NCBI RefSeq assembly: GCF_003007715.1
Contig: NZ_PXNO01000027.1
Span: forward strand, 1,054,001 to 1,118,000
DNA: 64,000 nucleotides
Direction: 5' to 3'
Source of the DNA: Marinobacter shengliensis
Lineage (GTDB): Bacteria; Pseudomonadota; Gammaproteobacteria; Pseudomonadales; Oleiphilaceae
Position 1 is the stretch's first letter; each line of letters opens with the position of its first letter. The notes beneath the pieces are model-generated. The model was given only the letters and a program-made list of their open reading frames with translations. It was not told the DNA's origin and did no database searches. Both the position numbers and the translations under genes were made by a program. Shown here piece by piece: positions 23,865-32,840 of this stretch.

Positions 23865-24359
23865 ATGCAAAGGATCGCGTCATCCGTCTTCACTCTACTT
23901 GGCCTTACCGCACTGGGACTGGTTCCCGGATTTACACATGCCGGCGGCCCAGCTCCCGAACACTTCCTAGATAGCAGTTCGATGATTTTGGAGATTCGCT
24001 ATTGCGAATGCCAGGCGACAGAGCCCGATGGCAGCCCTTCGGAACTGCGCACGGAATTTCTGGAACGTTCTCACCTCTTGCGGGTAGGTCTTGCCGATGA
24101 AGGCCGGGGGTACGCGTCTTCACCGGAACTGACGATTGGCTTCAAGTTAACGCCACTGCCGGAATCCCCTGGCGCTTTCGCCTTCAACTTTGCCGGCCGT
24201 TATGCGGCAGGAAATCGGAGCAGCACCGGTAGCGGAGAAGTGTTGCTAAGCGCCGACCAGTGGATCAATCTCTTCGGCTCAAACCGTGAAGGTGGGCACG
24301 GCACGCAGTTCAGTGATGTTGCGGTGAGATTGGTCGAGGCGAATACTTCGATAAATTAG
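23865..24359 (+). CDS. Secreted protein of unknown function
   Basis: ATG 23865 opens a 164-residue protein with a clear signal peptide (RIASSVFTLLGLTALGLVPGFTHAGG). The mature part begins with an acidic stretch (EHFLDSSSMILEIRYCECQATEPDGSPSELRTEF) with two cysteines and continues as alternating polar-hydrophobic strands, suggesting a small beta-sandwich. I recognise no family. The gene is alone, on the + strand, with GC content closer to the core. Confidence 0.6.
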   Translation: MQRIASSVFTLLGLTALGLVPGFTHAGGPAPEHFLDSSSMILEIRYCECQATEPDGSPSELRTEFLERSHLLRVGLADEGRGYASSPELTIGFKLTPLPESPGAFAFNFAGRYAAGNRSSTGSGEVLLSADQWINLFGSNREGGHGTQFSDVAVRLVEANTSIN

Positions 24360-24513
24360 GTGGCATGCCTTTGGTAAAGTTCGCCACACAAGTTGGAAAG
24401 GGAATTTTCAATGATGTAGAGGTTTGTACTGTTCACAATATTATCGCTCTTTTCCATTCGCTCCGTTTAGCAACCTGCAATTGCCGGTTTCGTATACATC
24501 AGGGATAGATACT

Positions 24514-24957
24514 ATGAAAACTCAAATTCTACGTGGTCTTTCTTTAGCCACATGTGTAATCGGCGGAATCCTCTCGGTTTCAACGTTTGTCGGGCTTCCA
24601 GACACCCTTCCGGAGTTCGCCGCCGGGCTCATCATGATGGTCGTGGGTTATGGTAGCTTCAGATGGGTTTCCAACACCCGCTCTCATACTGAACAGCCAA
24701 CCGCCAAACCGTCTGCCATCCTTCGCTTTGTTGGGTTGCTGTTTATTATTGTCGGCAGTTTGCTTTTACTACGCGGGATGTTTGGCGTTTTGAGTTCTGC
24801 GTTTCTGTTGGTGCAAGGAGGGCTAGATCAGGAGGGTGTGATCATCCTGCTGAAGGTTCTCGTAATTGGCGCAGTTCCGGGCTTATTGCTTGTCTTCGCT
24901 GGTCGCAAACTTCGTATGGCGGGCTTGGGACATTTGGCTTTAGCCAGCCAGAATTAG
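24514..24957 (+). CDS. Four-helix membrane protein, unknown
   Basis: ATG 24514 gives 147 residues; an in-frame ATG 90 bases upstream lacks a ribosome site. Four hydrophobic helices are visible: LATCVIGGILSVSTFVG, EFAAGLIMMVVGYGSF, FVGLLFIIVGSLLLLRGMFGVL and VIILLKVLVIGAVPGLLLVFAG. No family motif is present. It is the last gene of the accessory island; the flanking 24360-24513 contains nothing recognisable. Confidence 0.6.
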   Translation: MKTQILRGLSLATCVIGGILSVSTFVGLPDTLPEFAAGLIMMVVGYGSFRWVSNTRSHTEQPTAKPSAILRFVGLLFIIVGSLLLLRGMFGVLSSAFLLVQGGLDQEGVIILLKVLVIGAVPGLLLVFAGRKLRMAGLGHLALASQN

Positions 24958-25113
24958 GTTCCAAACAGCAAGAGCAGGCGGAGGATGACGAATCCTCCGA
25001 GTTCACCGTCGGATCAGCAGTGTGTGAATGTGAGCTCGTTCGAGCTTCCTGGCGTATGGTGGTTATGAGTTGGAGAAGTTTATTCTGACACGACCATCAA
25101 TATCGGGAACTCT

Positions 25114-26112
25114 ATGCATCGGTTTTTCAGCTGGAATTTCGCACTTTTACTCCTTTTCGTACCTATGCTGTCCCAAGCACAGCCCACAGATTGGCAAGCC
25201 GAGGTCGAGCAAGAAGCCGCACAACTTGACCGCCTGCACACCCTGATTGTTGCCCACAAGGGTGAAGAAATTCTGGCACTGGATTTACGGGGCCAGGGCC
25301 TGGATACACCCGTCAACATCAAGTCTTTGTCTAAAACGGTGTTGGCTGCGCTGGTGGGTATGGGCATCAAAAACGATGTACTCGAGGGAACCAATCAGCC
25401 TGTGGTAGAAACTCTGGGCAACCGGGTACCTGCATCGGCTACCGAGGGTATTGAGCGCATTACCCTCGGGCACCTGCTGTCTTTACAGGCAGGTTTACAG
25501 CGTACCTCTGGGGCTAACTATGGGCCCTGGGTGGCCAGTAACAACTGGGTAAGCCATGTGCTCACCCGGCCGTTCGTGGATGAGCCAGGCGGGCGCATGC
25601 TGTATTCCTCAGGCAGCAGCCACCTGCTCTCTGCAGCTTTAACAGAAAGTGCTGGCCGCAGTACCCTTTCCCTGGCTCGGGAGTGGCTGGGGAAACCTCT
25701 GGACATAGATATCCCGCCGTGGGACCAAGACCCGCAAGGGGTTTATTTTGGCGGTAACAACATGCTGCTCTCACCTCGTGATTTGGTAAAAGTCGGCGAG
25801 CTGTATCGCAATAACGGGCGTGTGGGAGACCAACAATTGCTCCCGGAGAACTGGGTAAATGAATCCTGGAACGGTCGCGGCGAATCCGCTTACACTGATG
25901 ATCCCTATGGCTACGGCTGGTTCCTGCGACCCATGGCGGGTGAGATGGGGTATTACGGGCGCGGTTTTGGCGGCCAGGTGCTCTATGTAGTGCCGACCCT
26001 GGAACTGACGGTGGTAATGACCTCAGACCCTACCCCACCTTCGCCGGGTTCCCGTTACCTGCGCCAACAGTTTCAATTAATTGAAGACCACATTATTCCG
26101 GCACTGCCCTAG
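25114..26112 (+). CDS. Serine hydrolase of the class C beta-lactamase-like family
   Basis: The 332-residue exported protein has a signal peptide (FFSWNFALLLLFVPMLSQAQP) and the penicillin-binding fold. The nucleophile motif S-L-S-K (about residues 71-74, NIKSLSKTVLA), the second motif YSSGSSHLLS with its tyrosine, and a late GRGFGGQ in place of KTG match the PF00144 esterase/peptidase group (EstB/AmpH-like) rather than true AmpC enzymes. It is expected in the periplasm, acting on an ester or peptide. The next gene starts 3 bases after its stop, so the two share a transcript. Confidence 0.85.
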   Translation: MHRFFSWNFALLLLFVPMLSQAQPTDWQAEVEQEAAQLDRLHTLIVAHKGEEILALDLRGQGLDTPVNIKSLSKTVLAALVGMGIKNDVLEGTNQPVVETLGNRVPASATEGIERITLGHLLSLQAGLQRTSGANYGPWVASNNWVSHVLTRPFVDEPGGRMLYSSGSSHLLSAALTESAGRSTLSLAREWLGKPLDIDIPPWDQDPQGVYFGGNNMLLSPRDLVKVGELYRNNGRVGDQQLLPENWVNESWNGRGESAYTDDPYGYGWFLRPMAGEMGYYGRGFGGQVLYVVPTLELTVVMTSDPTPPSPGSRYLRQQFQLIEDHIIPALP

Positions 26113-26115
26113 CGA

Positions 26116-27024
26116 ATGACCATACCCATTGTCCATCACCCGGATTACAGCTTTCCTTTCCCGCAGAAGCACCGCTTCCCCATGGAAAAGTTCGGGCTTC
26201 TGGCGGAATATATGCGTTCCACGGGGCTGCTCACACGCAGCAACAGCTTCCGCCCTGCCCCTTGCCGCCAGGGCTGGCTGACCCAAACCCATTGCCCGGA
26301 TTACCTTGCCCGTTTTGCGCAAGGCCGGCTGACGGCGCGGGAGCAACGGCAAGTGAACCTGCCGTGGAGCACCGGCCTGGTGCGGCGTACATTTCTGGCG
26401 CCCTCCGGTACAGTGCTTGCCGCGCAGCTTGCCTTACAGCACGGCATTGCCTGCCATCTTGCTGGCGGCACCCATCACGCCCATTTCGATTACGCCTCCG
26501 GGTTCTGCATCCTCAATGACCTGGCGATTGCTGCCAACGTGCTGCTTGGGCAAGAAGGCATCAACAGGGTGCTGGTCTTCGATTTGGATGTGCACCAGGG
26601 GGATGGCACCGCAGCCCTGCTCGCCAACACACCAGGGGCATTCACCTGTTCCATCCACTGCGAACGTAATTTCCCCTTTGAAAAACAAATGAGTGATCTG
26701 GACGTGGCGCTGCCCGATGGCATGGGTGATGAAGACTATCTGACGGTTGTTCACGAAACCCTAAAACAGGCGTTGGCGCTGTCCAAGCCAGACATCGTGC
26801 TCTACGACGCCGGTGTGGATGTGTACGAGGGCGATCCCCTTGGCAAGCTCAACATATCGGAGCAAGGTATTCGTCAGCGGGACCGGCTTGTGCTGGGGGA
26901 ACTCAAGCGCCGGGGTATTCCCGTGGCTACGGTGATTGGTGGTGGCTATGATGACAACCGGGCCAACCTCGCAAGACGGCACGGGATTGTGGTGGAGGAA
27001 GCCTGCAAACAAGGTACAAGCTGA
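26116..27024 (+). CDS. Histone-deacetylase-superfamily hydrolase
   Basis: The 302-residue zinc hydrolase begins 3 bases after the serine hydrolase gene. Key elements are present: the charge-relay pair in GGTHHAHFDYASGFCILNDLAIAA, the zinc motif VLVFDLDVHQGDG (Asp and His ligands), and the third ligand and tyrosine region LYDAGVDVYEGDPLGKL ... VIGGGYDD. It resembles the bacterial short HDAC-like enzymes used for acetylpolyamine or small-molecule deacetylation. Length is typical. The substrate is unknown. Confidence 0.87.
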   Translation: MTIPIVHHPDYSFPFPQKHRFPMEKFGLLAEYMRSTGLLTRSNSFRPAPCRQGWLTQTHCPDYLARFAQGRLTAREQRQVNLPWSTGLVRRTFLAPSGTVLAAQLALQHGIACHLAGGTHHAHFDYASGFCILNDLAIAANVLLGQEGINRVLVFDLDVHQGDGTAALLANTPGAFTCSIHCERNFPFEKQMSDLDVALPDGMGDEDYLTVVHETLKQALALSKPDIVLYDAGVDVYEGDPLGKLNISEQGIRQRDRLVLGELKRRGIPVATVIGGGYDDNRANLARRHGIVVEEACKQGTS

Positions 27025-27059
27025 AACTTTTATTCGTGGTTTAAAGCATGTCATTGTGC

Positions 27060-27869
27060 TCATCCGATCTGCACAAAACTTTGGTGAGGTTGACCGCTTG
27101 CGGAATCAAATGTTCCGGCAGCCATCTGTTGGAGGTTTTCTCCACTTACTCGATTACGTAAAAGTTCGATATCCAGCAGTTCCACGTGCCGACCACAGAT
27201 ACGAATCGCATTCTCTTTCTGGAGTCGGGTCAGAATCCTGCTAACGGTTTCCAAAGCAAGCCCAAGATAGTTCGCAATATCCGTTCTTGCCATACCAAGC
27301 CTGAATTGATTCTCTATCAAATGCCGCTTGCGATGTCTGTTGGAGATGTCTAGCAGGAATCCCACTACTCGCTCCTCTGCGGTGCTGTAGCTCAGCCATC
27401 GGGTCATCCTTTCGACGTTATTGAGTTCTCGCGAGAAGCTTTTTAATAACCACTGCTGCATCGAGGGTAATCGGCAACTAAGTTCCTGAAGTTTCTCAAA
27501 GTTCAGCCGGCAGATCGTGGACCTTTCCATGGCGGTTGCCGTGCAGCCATAGGTGCCATTCACAACGCCTTCGAGCCCGAACATTTCGCTCGGCAGATAG
27601 AAACCCAAAACCTTTTCATCACCCCTGCGATTTACGTGAACAGTCTTCACCGAACCACTCTTCACAATGAAAAAGGAGGTAAACGGCGACCACTGACTGA
27701 AAATAGTGGCTTTCGAGTTATAGGTAATTTGCTGACGAGCAGCGACCTCGATTCGCGCAAGTTGCTCGAACGTACTTTGGCCGGGCAAACACAAATGGCC
27801 GAGCTGGCAATTTAAGCAGGATCGGGGCGTATTCAGCGCTCCGATCCAATAACTTGCCTGTTGGTTCAT
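27060..27869 (-). CDS. FNR/Anr-type oxygen-sensing transcription regulator
   Basis: The 269 residues include all four cysteines needed for a 4Fe-4S cluster: C18-x2-C21-x5-C27 (SCLNCQLGHLC) and C120 (TICRLNFEKL), aligned with FNR C20, C23, C29 and C122. The cyclic-nucleotide-like beta barrel follows (FFIVKSGSVKTVHVNRRGDEKVLGFYLPSEMFGLEG), and the helix-turn-helix LETVSRILTRLQ has the E..SR contact residues that read TTGAT. It should therefore sense low oxygen and bind TTGATnnnnATCAA. It overlaps the end of the CBS gene by 4 bases (ATGA), so both are transcribed from the promoter with the FNR box at 28402-28415. Confidence 0.9.
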   Translation of the reverse strand: MNQQASYWIGALNTPRSCLNCQLGHLCLPGQSTFEQLARIEVAARQQITYNSKATIFSQWSPFTSFFIVKSGSVKTVHVNRRGDEKVLGFYLPSEMFGLEGVVNGTYGCTATAMERSTICRLNFEKLQELSCRLPSMQQWLLKSFSRELNNVERMTRWLSYSTAEERVVGFLLDISNRHRKRHLIENQFRLGMARTDIANYLGLALETVSRILTRLQKENAIRICGRHVELLDIELLRNRVSGENLQQMAAGTFDSASGQPHQSFVQIG

Positions 27870-28342
27870 GCTGTGGCCTGCAGTAGATTCGGCTTACAAA
27901 TTTTCTGATACGTTGTTAGCAGATCGTCTGCAGAAATGGTGGACTTCTTGCGCTGGCCGCTCTGGCCGTATGTGTGCTCTACCACATCCTTCAGGCCGAT
28001 CATGCCAGTCACATGCATTCCCTCATCCACAACCGGTATGCGTCGAATTCTGGATTCGCCCATAAGCTCAAGAGCTTGGTGCACCTCATCATCAGGACGG
28101 CAGTAGTGGCAGGATTTCCCGGCGATCACATCCTGCACTGAGATTTCCCACAAGGGTTTGTGTTTCAAGGCTGCTGCCATGGCTATGTCGCGGTCGGTAA
28201 TCATTCCGGCGAGCTTGCGATTCTGATCCACCACTGGCATGGCGCCAATGTCTTCATTCCACATTTGGGTCGCTATATCGTCGAGCGTACTGTTAGAGGC
28301 GCAGCTTTTGACGCCTTTATGCATTATGTCCCTGACCATCAT
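27866..28342 (-). CDS. Two-CBS-domain protein
   Basis: The 158 residues form two CBS domains: MVRDIMHKGVKSCASNSTLDDIATQMWNEDIGAMPVVDQNRKLAGMITDRDIAMAAAL and then VIAGKSCHYCRPDDEVHQALELMGESRIRRIPVVDEGMHVTGMIGLKDVVEH. Such pairs bind adenine nucleotides and often regulate a partner. No enzymatic domain is attached. The gene is translationally coupled to the FNR-type regulator downstream, and its promoter carries an FNR box, so it is likely induced at low oxygen. Confidence 0.87.
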   Translation of the reverse strand: MMVRDIMHKGVKSCASNSTLDDIATQMWNEDIGAMPVVDQNRKLAGMITDRDIAMAAALKHKPLWEISVQDVIAGKSCHYCRPDDEVHQALELMGESRIRRIPVVDEGMHVTGMIGLKDVVEHTYGQSGQRKKSTISADDLLTTYQKICKPNLLQATA

Positions 28343-28401
28343 GACGGCATCCTCCCCGACCCCTTCCGATCAAAAATTAACCAATATTGAGCATACTTTT
28401 T

Positions 28402-28415
28402 CTGATACAGATCAA
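28402..28415 (-). promoter_or_regulatory. FNR/Anr box before the CBS-regulator operon
   Basis: CTGAT-ACAG-ATCAA, one mismatch from TTGATnnnnATCAA. A plausible -10 (TAATTT, minus strand, 28379-28374) would put the transcription start near 28367, making the box centre -41.5, the position used by FNR for class II activation. This suggests the operon activates itself under oxygen limitation. Confidence 0.65.
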
Positions 28416-28470
28416 ATTTCAAAATTGTTTGTCATGTTTTCCTGATCACGATTTTTCATAGCTACAGCCA

Positions 28471-28884
28471 TTAGCTGTATGCGTGGTTATAAAACTTGCA
28501 GACATATCGTGTGAATTCCGCGTTACTCATGGCCTGCACCGATTTGCATTCCCGCACCCTTAGTCCAGGGTGGTGCTCCCGAAGGTAGTTCTGGAACTCT
28601 TTCTTGGCTTGCCCGGGCCCCACCAGTACAACATCGGAACTCGATTTGATCCTCCTTATAATCCGGTCAAAATACTTCTCCATTCCCCCCTCAAATCGCC
28701 GTTTGCGGTGATCCTCCGCTACAACGTCTTGATGCGAGAATGGTGACACCTGCCGATGCCCTCCCGAAGTTTTTGAAGGATGTTCCTCTTCACATTCGAT
28801 GATTGTCAGGTCTACGTGATCATTGTTCAGTATCACGGTGATGGCTTTTCTGTAATCCATCCAAATGCCGGCTTGCGTAGTCAT
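28471..28884 (-). CDS. eRF1-domain-3-like / host-attachment-family small protein
   Basis: The 137 residues (QAGIWMDYRKAITVIL ... FEGGMEKYFDRIIRRIKSSSDVVLVGPGQAKKEFQNYLREHHPGLRVRECKSVQAMSNAEF) match the small bacterial proteins with an eRF1 domain-3-like fold, sometimes annotated as host attachment or translational-machinery proteins. The VVLVGPGQAKKEF loop is the best-conserved part. Soluble and cytoplasmic. Related proteins in other proteobacteria appear in low-oxygen or stress regulons; an FNR box lies upstream here. The molecular role is not established. Confidence 0.7.
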   Translation of the reverse strand: MTTQAGIWMDYRKAITVILNNDHVDLTIIECEEEHPSKTSGGHRQVSPFSHQDVVAEDHRKRRFEGGMEKYFDRIIRRIKSSSDVVLVGPGQAKKEFQNYLREHHPGLRVRECKSVQAMSNAEFTRYVCKFYNHAYS

Positions 28885-29201
28885 AAATGCCCCCTGTCGA
28901 GTTGAAAGCAGATGCTCTACTGAAAAGAATACAGGACGGAGTTTCCCTGACTTGATCTAACTCAAACCACAGCGCTCCGAGCGACAAGCGCTCACGTTGC
29001 GACATCCATTACTTATCCGAATTAAGCTAATTGAACAAAAACCATCATAATTTTAATAATAATTATTAGTATTTTATTTAAACAAATTCAGAAATTTTAA
29101 AAGATAAATAAAATTACAATTCTTTCAACAATCAAGTTGAATATTTGCCTATGCTTGATTTTCGTAATTACATTTATTTAGCTGCAGCGGAGAGAAATTA
29201 A
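28885..29201. promoter_or_regulatory. Divergent promoter region, AT-rich
   Basis: 317 bases without a gene between the eRF1-like gene (-) and the chemoreceptor (+). The left part holds the FNR box described separately. From about 29030 to 29200 the sequence is extremely A/T-rich (ATAATTTTAATAATAATTAT and similar runs), unlike the rest of the window, and presumably carries the chemoreceptor promoter and possible nucleoid-protein sites. Confidence 0.5.
28952..28965 (-). promoter_or_regulatory. FNR/Anr box before the eRF1-like gene
   Basis: TTGAT-CTAA-CTCAA, one mismatch from consensus. A minus-strand -10 hexamer TATTCT lies at 28931-28926, giving a start near 28919 and placing the box centre about -40, again the class II activation position. 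The gene start is 68 bases downstream of the box edge. Confidence 0.65.
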
Positions 29202-31199
29202 GTGAAAGATTTTTTTATCAATCTATCAATAAGGTGGAAGCTAACTGTAGGATTTGGGTTACTTCTTGCGTTGATTTCAGCTCTATCCGGAGTGAGCATC
29301 TATTCACTCGAATATCTAATAAAGGAAAACGAGAAAGTTGAATCCGTCTCAGCAATTGACGACTACCTATCTCAAGCGCGCTTCAATGAGAAAAATTTTC
29401 TGATACGAGCCGATCAAAAGTACATCGATGACGCTAAATTAGCGATAAACAAAGGCCTCGAATCCGCACGTAACAATTATGAAACATCGCAATCAGCGAG
29501 CCGACGATCACAGCTAGAAGAGGTGATCACAAGTATTCAAAACTATGAAAGGGATCTAGACGGGACGGTCGAGCAAATTCAGGAGCGGGAGACCGTTCAA
29601 CAGCAGATGGAGCAGTCAGCGCGACTGGCAGTCTCGGAACTGCGCAACCTTGAGACGCAACTGCGCCGCGCTGCGAATCGTCAGATCGATTTGTCCGGAG
29701 ACAGAGATCTCATCAATGCTTCTCAGGCGGCCGAACGTGCAAGCGCGCTCGCGTTTGAAATACTTGAAGCTCGGAACGATGAGAAAAACTACCTATTAAC
29801 GCAGAACAACGATTACGTGAATACCGTCATCTCGAGAATCGATGCTGTGGAAGACGAATTGGGGGCACTCTCTGGCGAAGTTCTAGGAGCGGCCAGTGAT
29901 CAGATCACAAGCGTCGAGACAGTGCTGGTTAACTACCGAGAGCAGTTACAGCGGTTGGTACGGAACACTGAACGTATGAACTCAAGTGAGGCACAAATGA
30001 CTCTCAACGCCCGCCGCACAACCGATGCCGCAATGAACGTATATGTGGAACAGCAGCAAGCGATGGTTGACAGGGAAAAACAGGTTGTGAATCAGCTAAT
30101 TGTAGCCACCATAGTCGCCTTCATTTTGGGCATCGTTTCGATGTTGGTTATCACTCGGGTTATCGTGAAGCCCCTGGATCAGGTCGTAAGCGCAGCAAAT
30201 CGGGTTGCAGAAGGTGATCTAACCACTGACCTCACAACTCACCGACGCGACGAGATCGGTAAAGTAATGAAGGCTATGCAAGCCATGACCGTCAATCTCC
30301 GACGCATTGTGCAAGAATTGGCAGACGGGATTGCGCAGATTGCGAGCGCCTCTGAGGAGCTTTCAGCCGTTACCGAACAAACCAGTGCTGGTGCAGCGCA
30401 ACAACGTGATGAGACAGATCAAGCCGCGACGGCAATGCAGGAAATGACAGCAACCGTCCAGGATGTTGCGAGAAACGCGGAATCAGCTGCAGATTCCGCG
30501 GGAATGGCGGATCGGCATGCCAGAGAAGGATTTGAGGTAGTTCGGGATACTGTCCGCAAAATCGAAGCTCTTTCGGATGAAGTCGAGGAAAGTGCACGAG
30601 ACATCAACAAATTGAGAGCAGAGAGCGCCAACATTGGAACTGTACTTGATGTCATAAAGAGCATCGCGGAGCAGACCAACTTACTTGCTCTTAACGCTGC
30701 CATAGAGGCTGCCCGTGCAGGTGAGCAAGGCCGAGGCTTTGCTGTTGTAGCAGATGAGGTTAGAAGCCTTGCACAACGAACTCAAGATTCAACGGTTGAA
30801 ATAGAGACGCTTGTGAATTCGCTGCAGAACGGCGCTGAAAACGCTGTCACCAGCATGACGAGAAATAGCGAAAGCGCGGAAGCCACGGTAACTGCAGCAA
30901 GGGTCGCAGGTGAAGCCCTCAAAACGATTAATGATGCGGTATCGAACATCCAGGAAATGAACCAACAGATCGCAACTGCTGTTGAGGAACAAACGTCTGT
31001 TGCAGAGGGCATCAGCGAAGGAATGGTCACCATTCGTGAGGTAACTGATCAATCGGCTACCGCGACTAATCAGATCTCGGCTTCGAGCAACGAATTGGCA
31101 AAGTTGGGTGGGGATCTGCAACGCCTTGTTGATCGTTTTAAGATTGGGGCACGACAGAGCGAACAGATAAAGGCAGGAGCTTTGGAACAGGCCTATTAG
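29202..31199 (+). CDS. Methyl-accepting chemotaxis protein
   Basis: GTG 29202 with GGAGAGA in front; 665 residues. Order of parts: transmembrane helix at about 14-34, a long helical periplasmic sensor of some 250 residues ([22 protein letters not shown] and a second similar [22 protein letters not shown]) that looks like a helical bimodular (HBM) domain, a second transmembrane helix near 297-319, a HAMP domain ([25 protein letters not shown]), and a signalling domain with the invariant tip [32 protein letters not shown]. The duplicated NEKN(F/Y)L motif supports the HBM call, a domain that binds organic acids in known cases. It controls flagellar behaviour via CheA; the ligand is unknown. Confidence 0.9.
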   Translation: MKDFFINLSIRWKLTVGFGLLLALISALSGVSIYSLEYLIKENEKVESVSAIDDYLSQARFNEKNFLIRADQKYIDDAKLAINKGLESARNNYETSQSASRRSQLEEVITSIQNYERDLDGTVEQIQERETVQQQMEQSARLAVSELRNLETQLRRAANRQIDLSGDRDLINASQAAERASALAFEILEARNDEKNYLLTQNNDYVNTVISRIDAVEDELGALSGEVLGAASDQITSVETVLVNYREQLQRLVRNTERMNSSEAQMTLNARRTTDAAMNVYVEQQQAMVDREKQVVNQLIVATIVAFILGIVSMLVITRVIVKPLDQVVSAANRVAEGDLTTDLTTHRRDEIGKVMKAMQAMTVNLRRIVQELADGIAQIASASEELSAVTEQTSAGAAQQRDETDQAATAMQEMTATVQDVARNAESAADSAGMADRHAREGFEVVRDTVRKIEALSDEVEESARDINKLRAESANIGTVLDVIKSIAEQTNLLALNAAIEAARAGEQGRGFAVVADEVRSLAQRTQDSTVEIETLVNSLQNGAENAVTSMTRNSESAEATVTAARVAGEALKTINDAVSNIQEMNQQIATAVEEQTSVAEGISEGMVTIREVTDQSATATNQISASSNELAKLGGDLQRLVDRFKIGARQSEQIKAGALEQAY

Positions 31200-31297
31200 C
31201 AAGGGCTGGATTTTCCTGCGGTTGTCGGTATGCTGACTGGAGTAGCGGGTTTATGGATTATTAACCCGTGCTCCACACAGGTACACACTGAGTCATC

Positions 31298-31783
31298 ATG
31301 AGCACAATCACGTCGATCACTATTCGCAAGTACCGTATTCAGGATTTGAGCCCGGTAGTTCGCCTGTTTACCGATTCCGTGCATGAACTCACGGCCGGCG
31401 CCTATGACGAAACCCAGCGGTTTGCCTGGGCCTCCCGTACGCCGCACCTGGATACCTGGCGGCAAAGGCTGGAGTCACTGGAAACCCTGGTGGCGGAAGA
31501 AGGCCAGGACCTGGCCGGGTTTATCTCCTACGATGACGACGGCACCATTGATCTGGTGTTTACTGCCCCTAACTATGCCCGTCGTGGCATTGCCTCCACG
31601 CTGTATCATGAGGCGGAACAGCAACTGATTGCCAAAGGCGCAAAAGAGTTGAAAACCGAAGCCAGCGTAGTGGCCAAGCCCTTCTTTGAACGCCACGGTT
31701 TTGAGGTGGTGGATGAACAGCGGGTGACGGTTCGCGGGGCTCAGTTCCTGCGCTACAACATGCGCAAGGACCTAACGGCATGA
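31298..31783 (+). CDS. GNAT-family N-acetyltransferase
   Basis: 161 residues from ATG 31298. The domain is complete: ITIRKYRIQDLSPVVRLFTDSVHELTAGAYDETQRFAWA at the front, the AGFISYDDDGTIDLVFTAPNYARRGIASTLYHEAEQQLIAKGAKEL core with the acetyl-CoA loop (RRGIAS), and AKPFFERHGFEVVDEQRVTVRGAQFLRYNMRK at the end. It resembles the small YafP-type acetyltransferases. The substrate is unknown. It is alone and converges with the next gene over a short hairpin. Confidence 0.87.
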   Translation: MSTITSITIRKYRIQDLSPVVRLFTDSVHELTAGAYDETQRFAWASRTPHLDTWRQRLESLETLVAEEGQDLAGFISYDDDGTIDLVFTAPNYARRGIASTLYHEAEQQLIAKGAKELKTEASVVAKPFFERHGFEVVDEQRVTVRGAQFLRYNMRKDLTA

Positions 31784-31789
31784 TCAGAC

Positions 31790-31810
31790 GGGCAGCCATT
31801 GCGGCTGCCC
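31790..31810. terminator. Bidirectional hairpin between convergent genes
   Basis: GGGCAGCC-attgc-GGCTGCCC, a perfect 8-bp stem between the acetyltransferase (+) and the di-iron protein gene (-). No long T run, so termination strength is uncertain. Confidence 0.5.
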
Positions 31811-31835
31811 CCTCAACGAATGCAAATGGTGCTGT

Positions 31836-32714
31836 TCAGCCTTGAAGTGAGGCCGGCAACCAACGCTTCTTGGCCTTCTCCACCAGATCCCGGGCATCGT
31901 TGTCCCAGGGGTGGAAGTTCGGGCTGTAATACTTCAGGTAGGACGGAATCAGTTTGCGGAAGACCCCCGGTTTGCCCCACATGTAGTTCAGGCCTTTGGC
32001 CCAGGATTTCAGGTTGCCCAGCTGGCCATCGGCTTTCATCAGTTGGATCAGGTGAATGCTGCTGAACAACGGAAACATCACGCTGACAAACATCATTTCC
32101 GTTACGCGAATGAACTCACTGCCGCCCACGCTTTTATAGACATCAAATGCCACGGCTTTATGTTCGGATTCCTCAATGGCGTGCCAGGCCCAGACCGGTG
32201 CGATGCGGGGGTCCATCTCTTCAAGGGCATCGTATTTCAGCAGGAATTCTTCGGCCATCAGGGCGGTAAAATGCTCTACTGCCACTGTGTGGGCCAGCTG
32301 TCTCTCCGGTGTGAAGCGCTTACGCATCCAGTTCATAAACCACTGGACTTCCCGCTCCAACCGGCTGAGGTTAACCCCCCGCTCTTCGAGGAAGCCGTTC
32401 ATCATTTTATGCTCTTTCGAGTGGTGAGCTTCCTGGCCGATGAACGCGCGAATCGCTTTTTTCAGTTCAGGGTCGGTAATCTGGTTCTGGTAGTGGCGAA
32501 CGGTATCAATGAAGAATCTCTCTCCCGGCGGGAAGCTGGCAGACAACGCCGCCAGCAAAAGGGTTTTTGCCGGGTCGTTGTCCCACCAGTACCTTGGCAG
32601 GTCTTCCGGAAACTCGAAATCCGGGCTGCGCACTTCCGGTAGAAATCCAGGGGGCGTTGCGGTCCGGTAAGCTGCATTGCTGGTTTTCTTGATCTGTGAC
32701 ACTGGCGCGTTCAT
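31836..32714 (-). CDS. Ferritin-like di-iron protein (PF10118 'metal-dependent hydrolase')
   Basis: The 292 residues match the PF10118 family, annotated only as a predicted metal-dependent hydrolase. The sequence shows a full ferritin-like di-iron set: E65 (FPPGERFFIDTVRHY), E95-x2-H98 (GQEAHHSKEH), E147 (TVAVEHFTALMAEEF) and E182-x2-H185 (WHAIEESEHKA), each on a predicted helix. This E / ExxH / E / ExxH pattern is that of di-iron oxygenases, including aldehyde-deformylating oxygenase. Hydrophobic stretches late in the protein (MMFVSVMFPLFSSIHLI) suggest membrane contact or a lipid pocket. A GGGAGAG ribosome site precedes the ATG. It lies 126 bases downstream of the acyl-ACP-reductase-like gene on the same strand. 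Confidence 0.8.
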   Translation of the reverse strand: MNAPVSQIKKTSNAAYRTATPPGFLPEVRSPDFEFPEDLPRYWWDNDPAKTLLLAALSASFPPGERFFIDTVRHYQNQITDPELKKAIRAFIGQEAHHSKEHKMMNGFLEERGVNLSRLEREVQWFMNWMRKRFTPERQLAHTVAVEHFTALMAEEFLLKYDALEEMDPRIAPVWAWHAIEESEHKAVAFDVYKSVGGSEFIRVTEMMFVSVMFPLFSSIHLIQLMKADGQLGNLKSWAKGLNYMWGKPGVFRKLIPSYLKYYSPNFHPWDNDARDLVEKAKKRWLPASLQG

Positions 32715-32840
32715 GGCAGAACTCTCCCGAAGCCATTTGTTTATTGCGTAGTCAACAGGCTACGCTGCTCCGGGAGTGGGCGGCAGGTGTTTGTGGGCCA
32801 AAATCCTCCGTTACCCGCACACTTCAGGCCTTTGCCTGGT

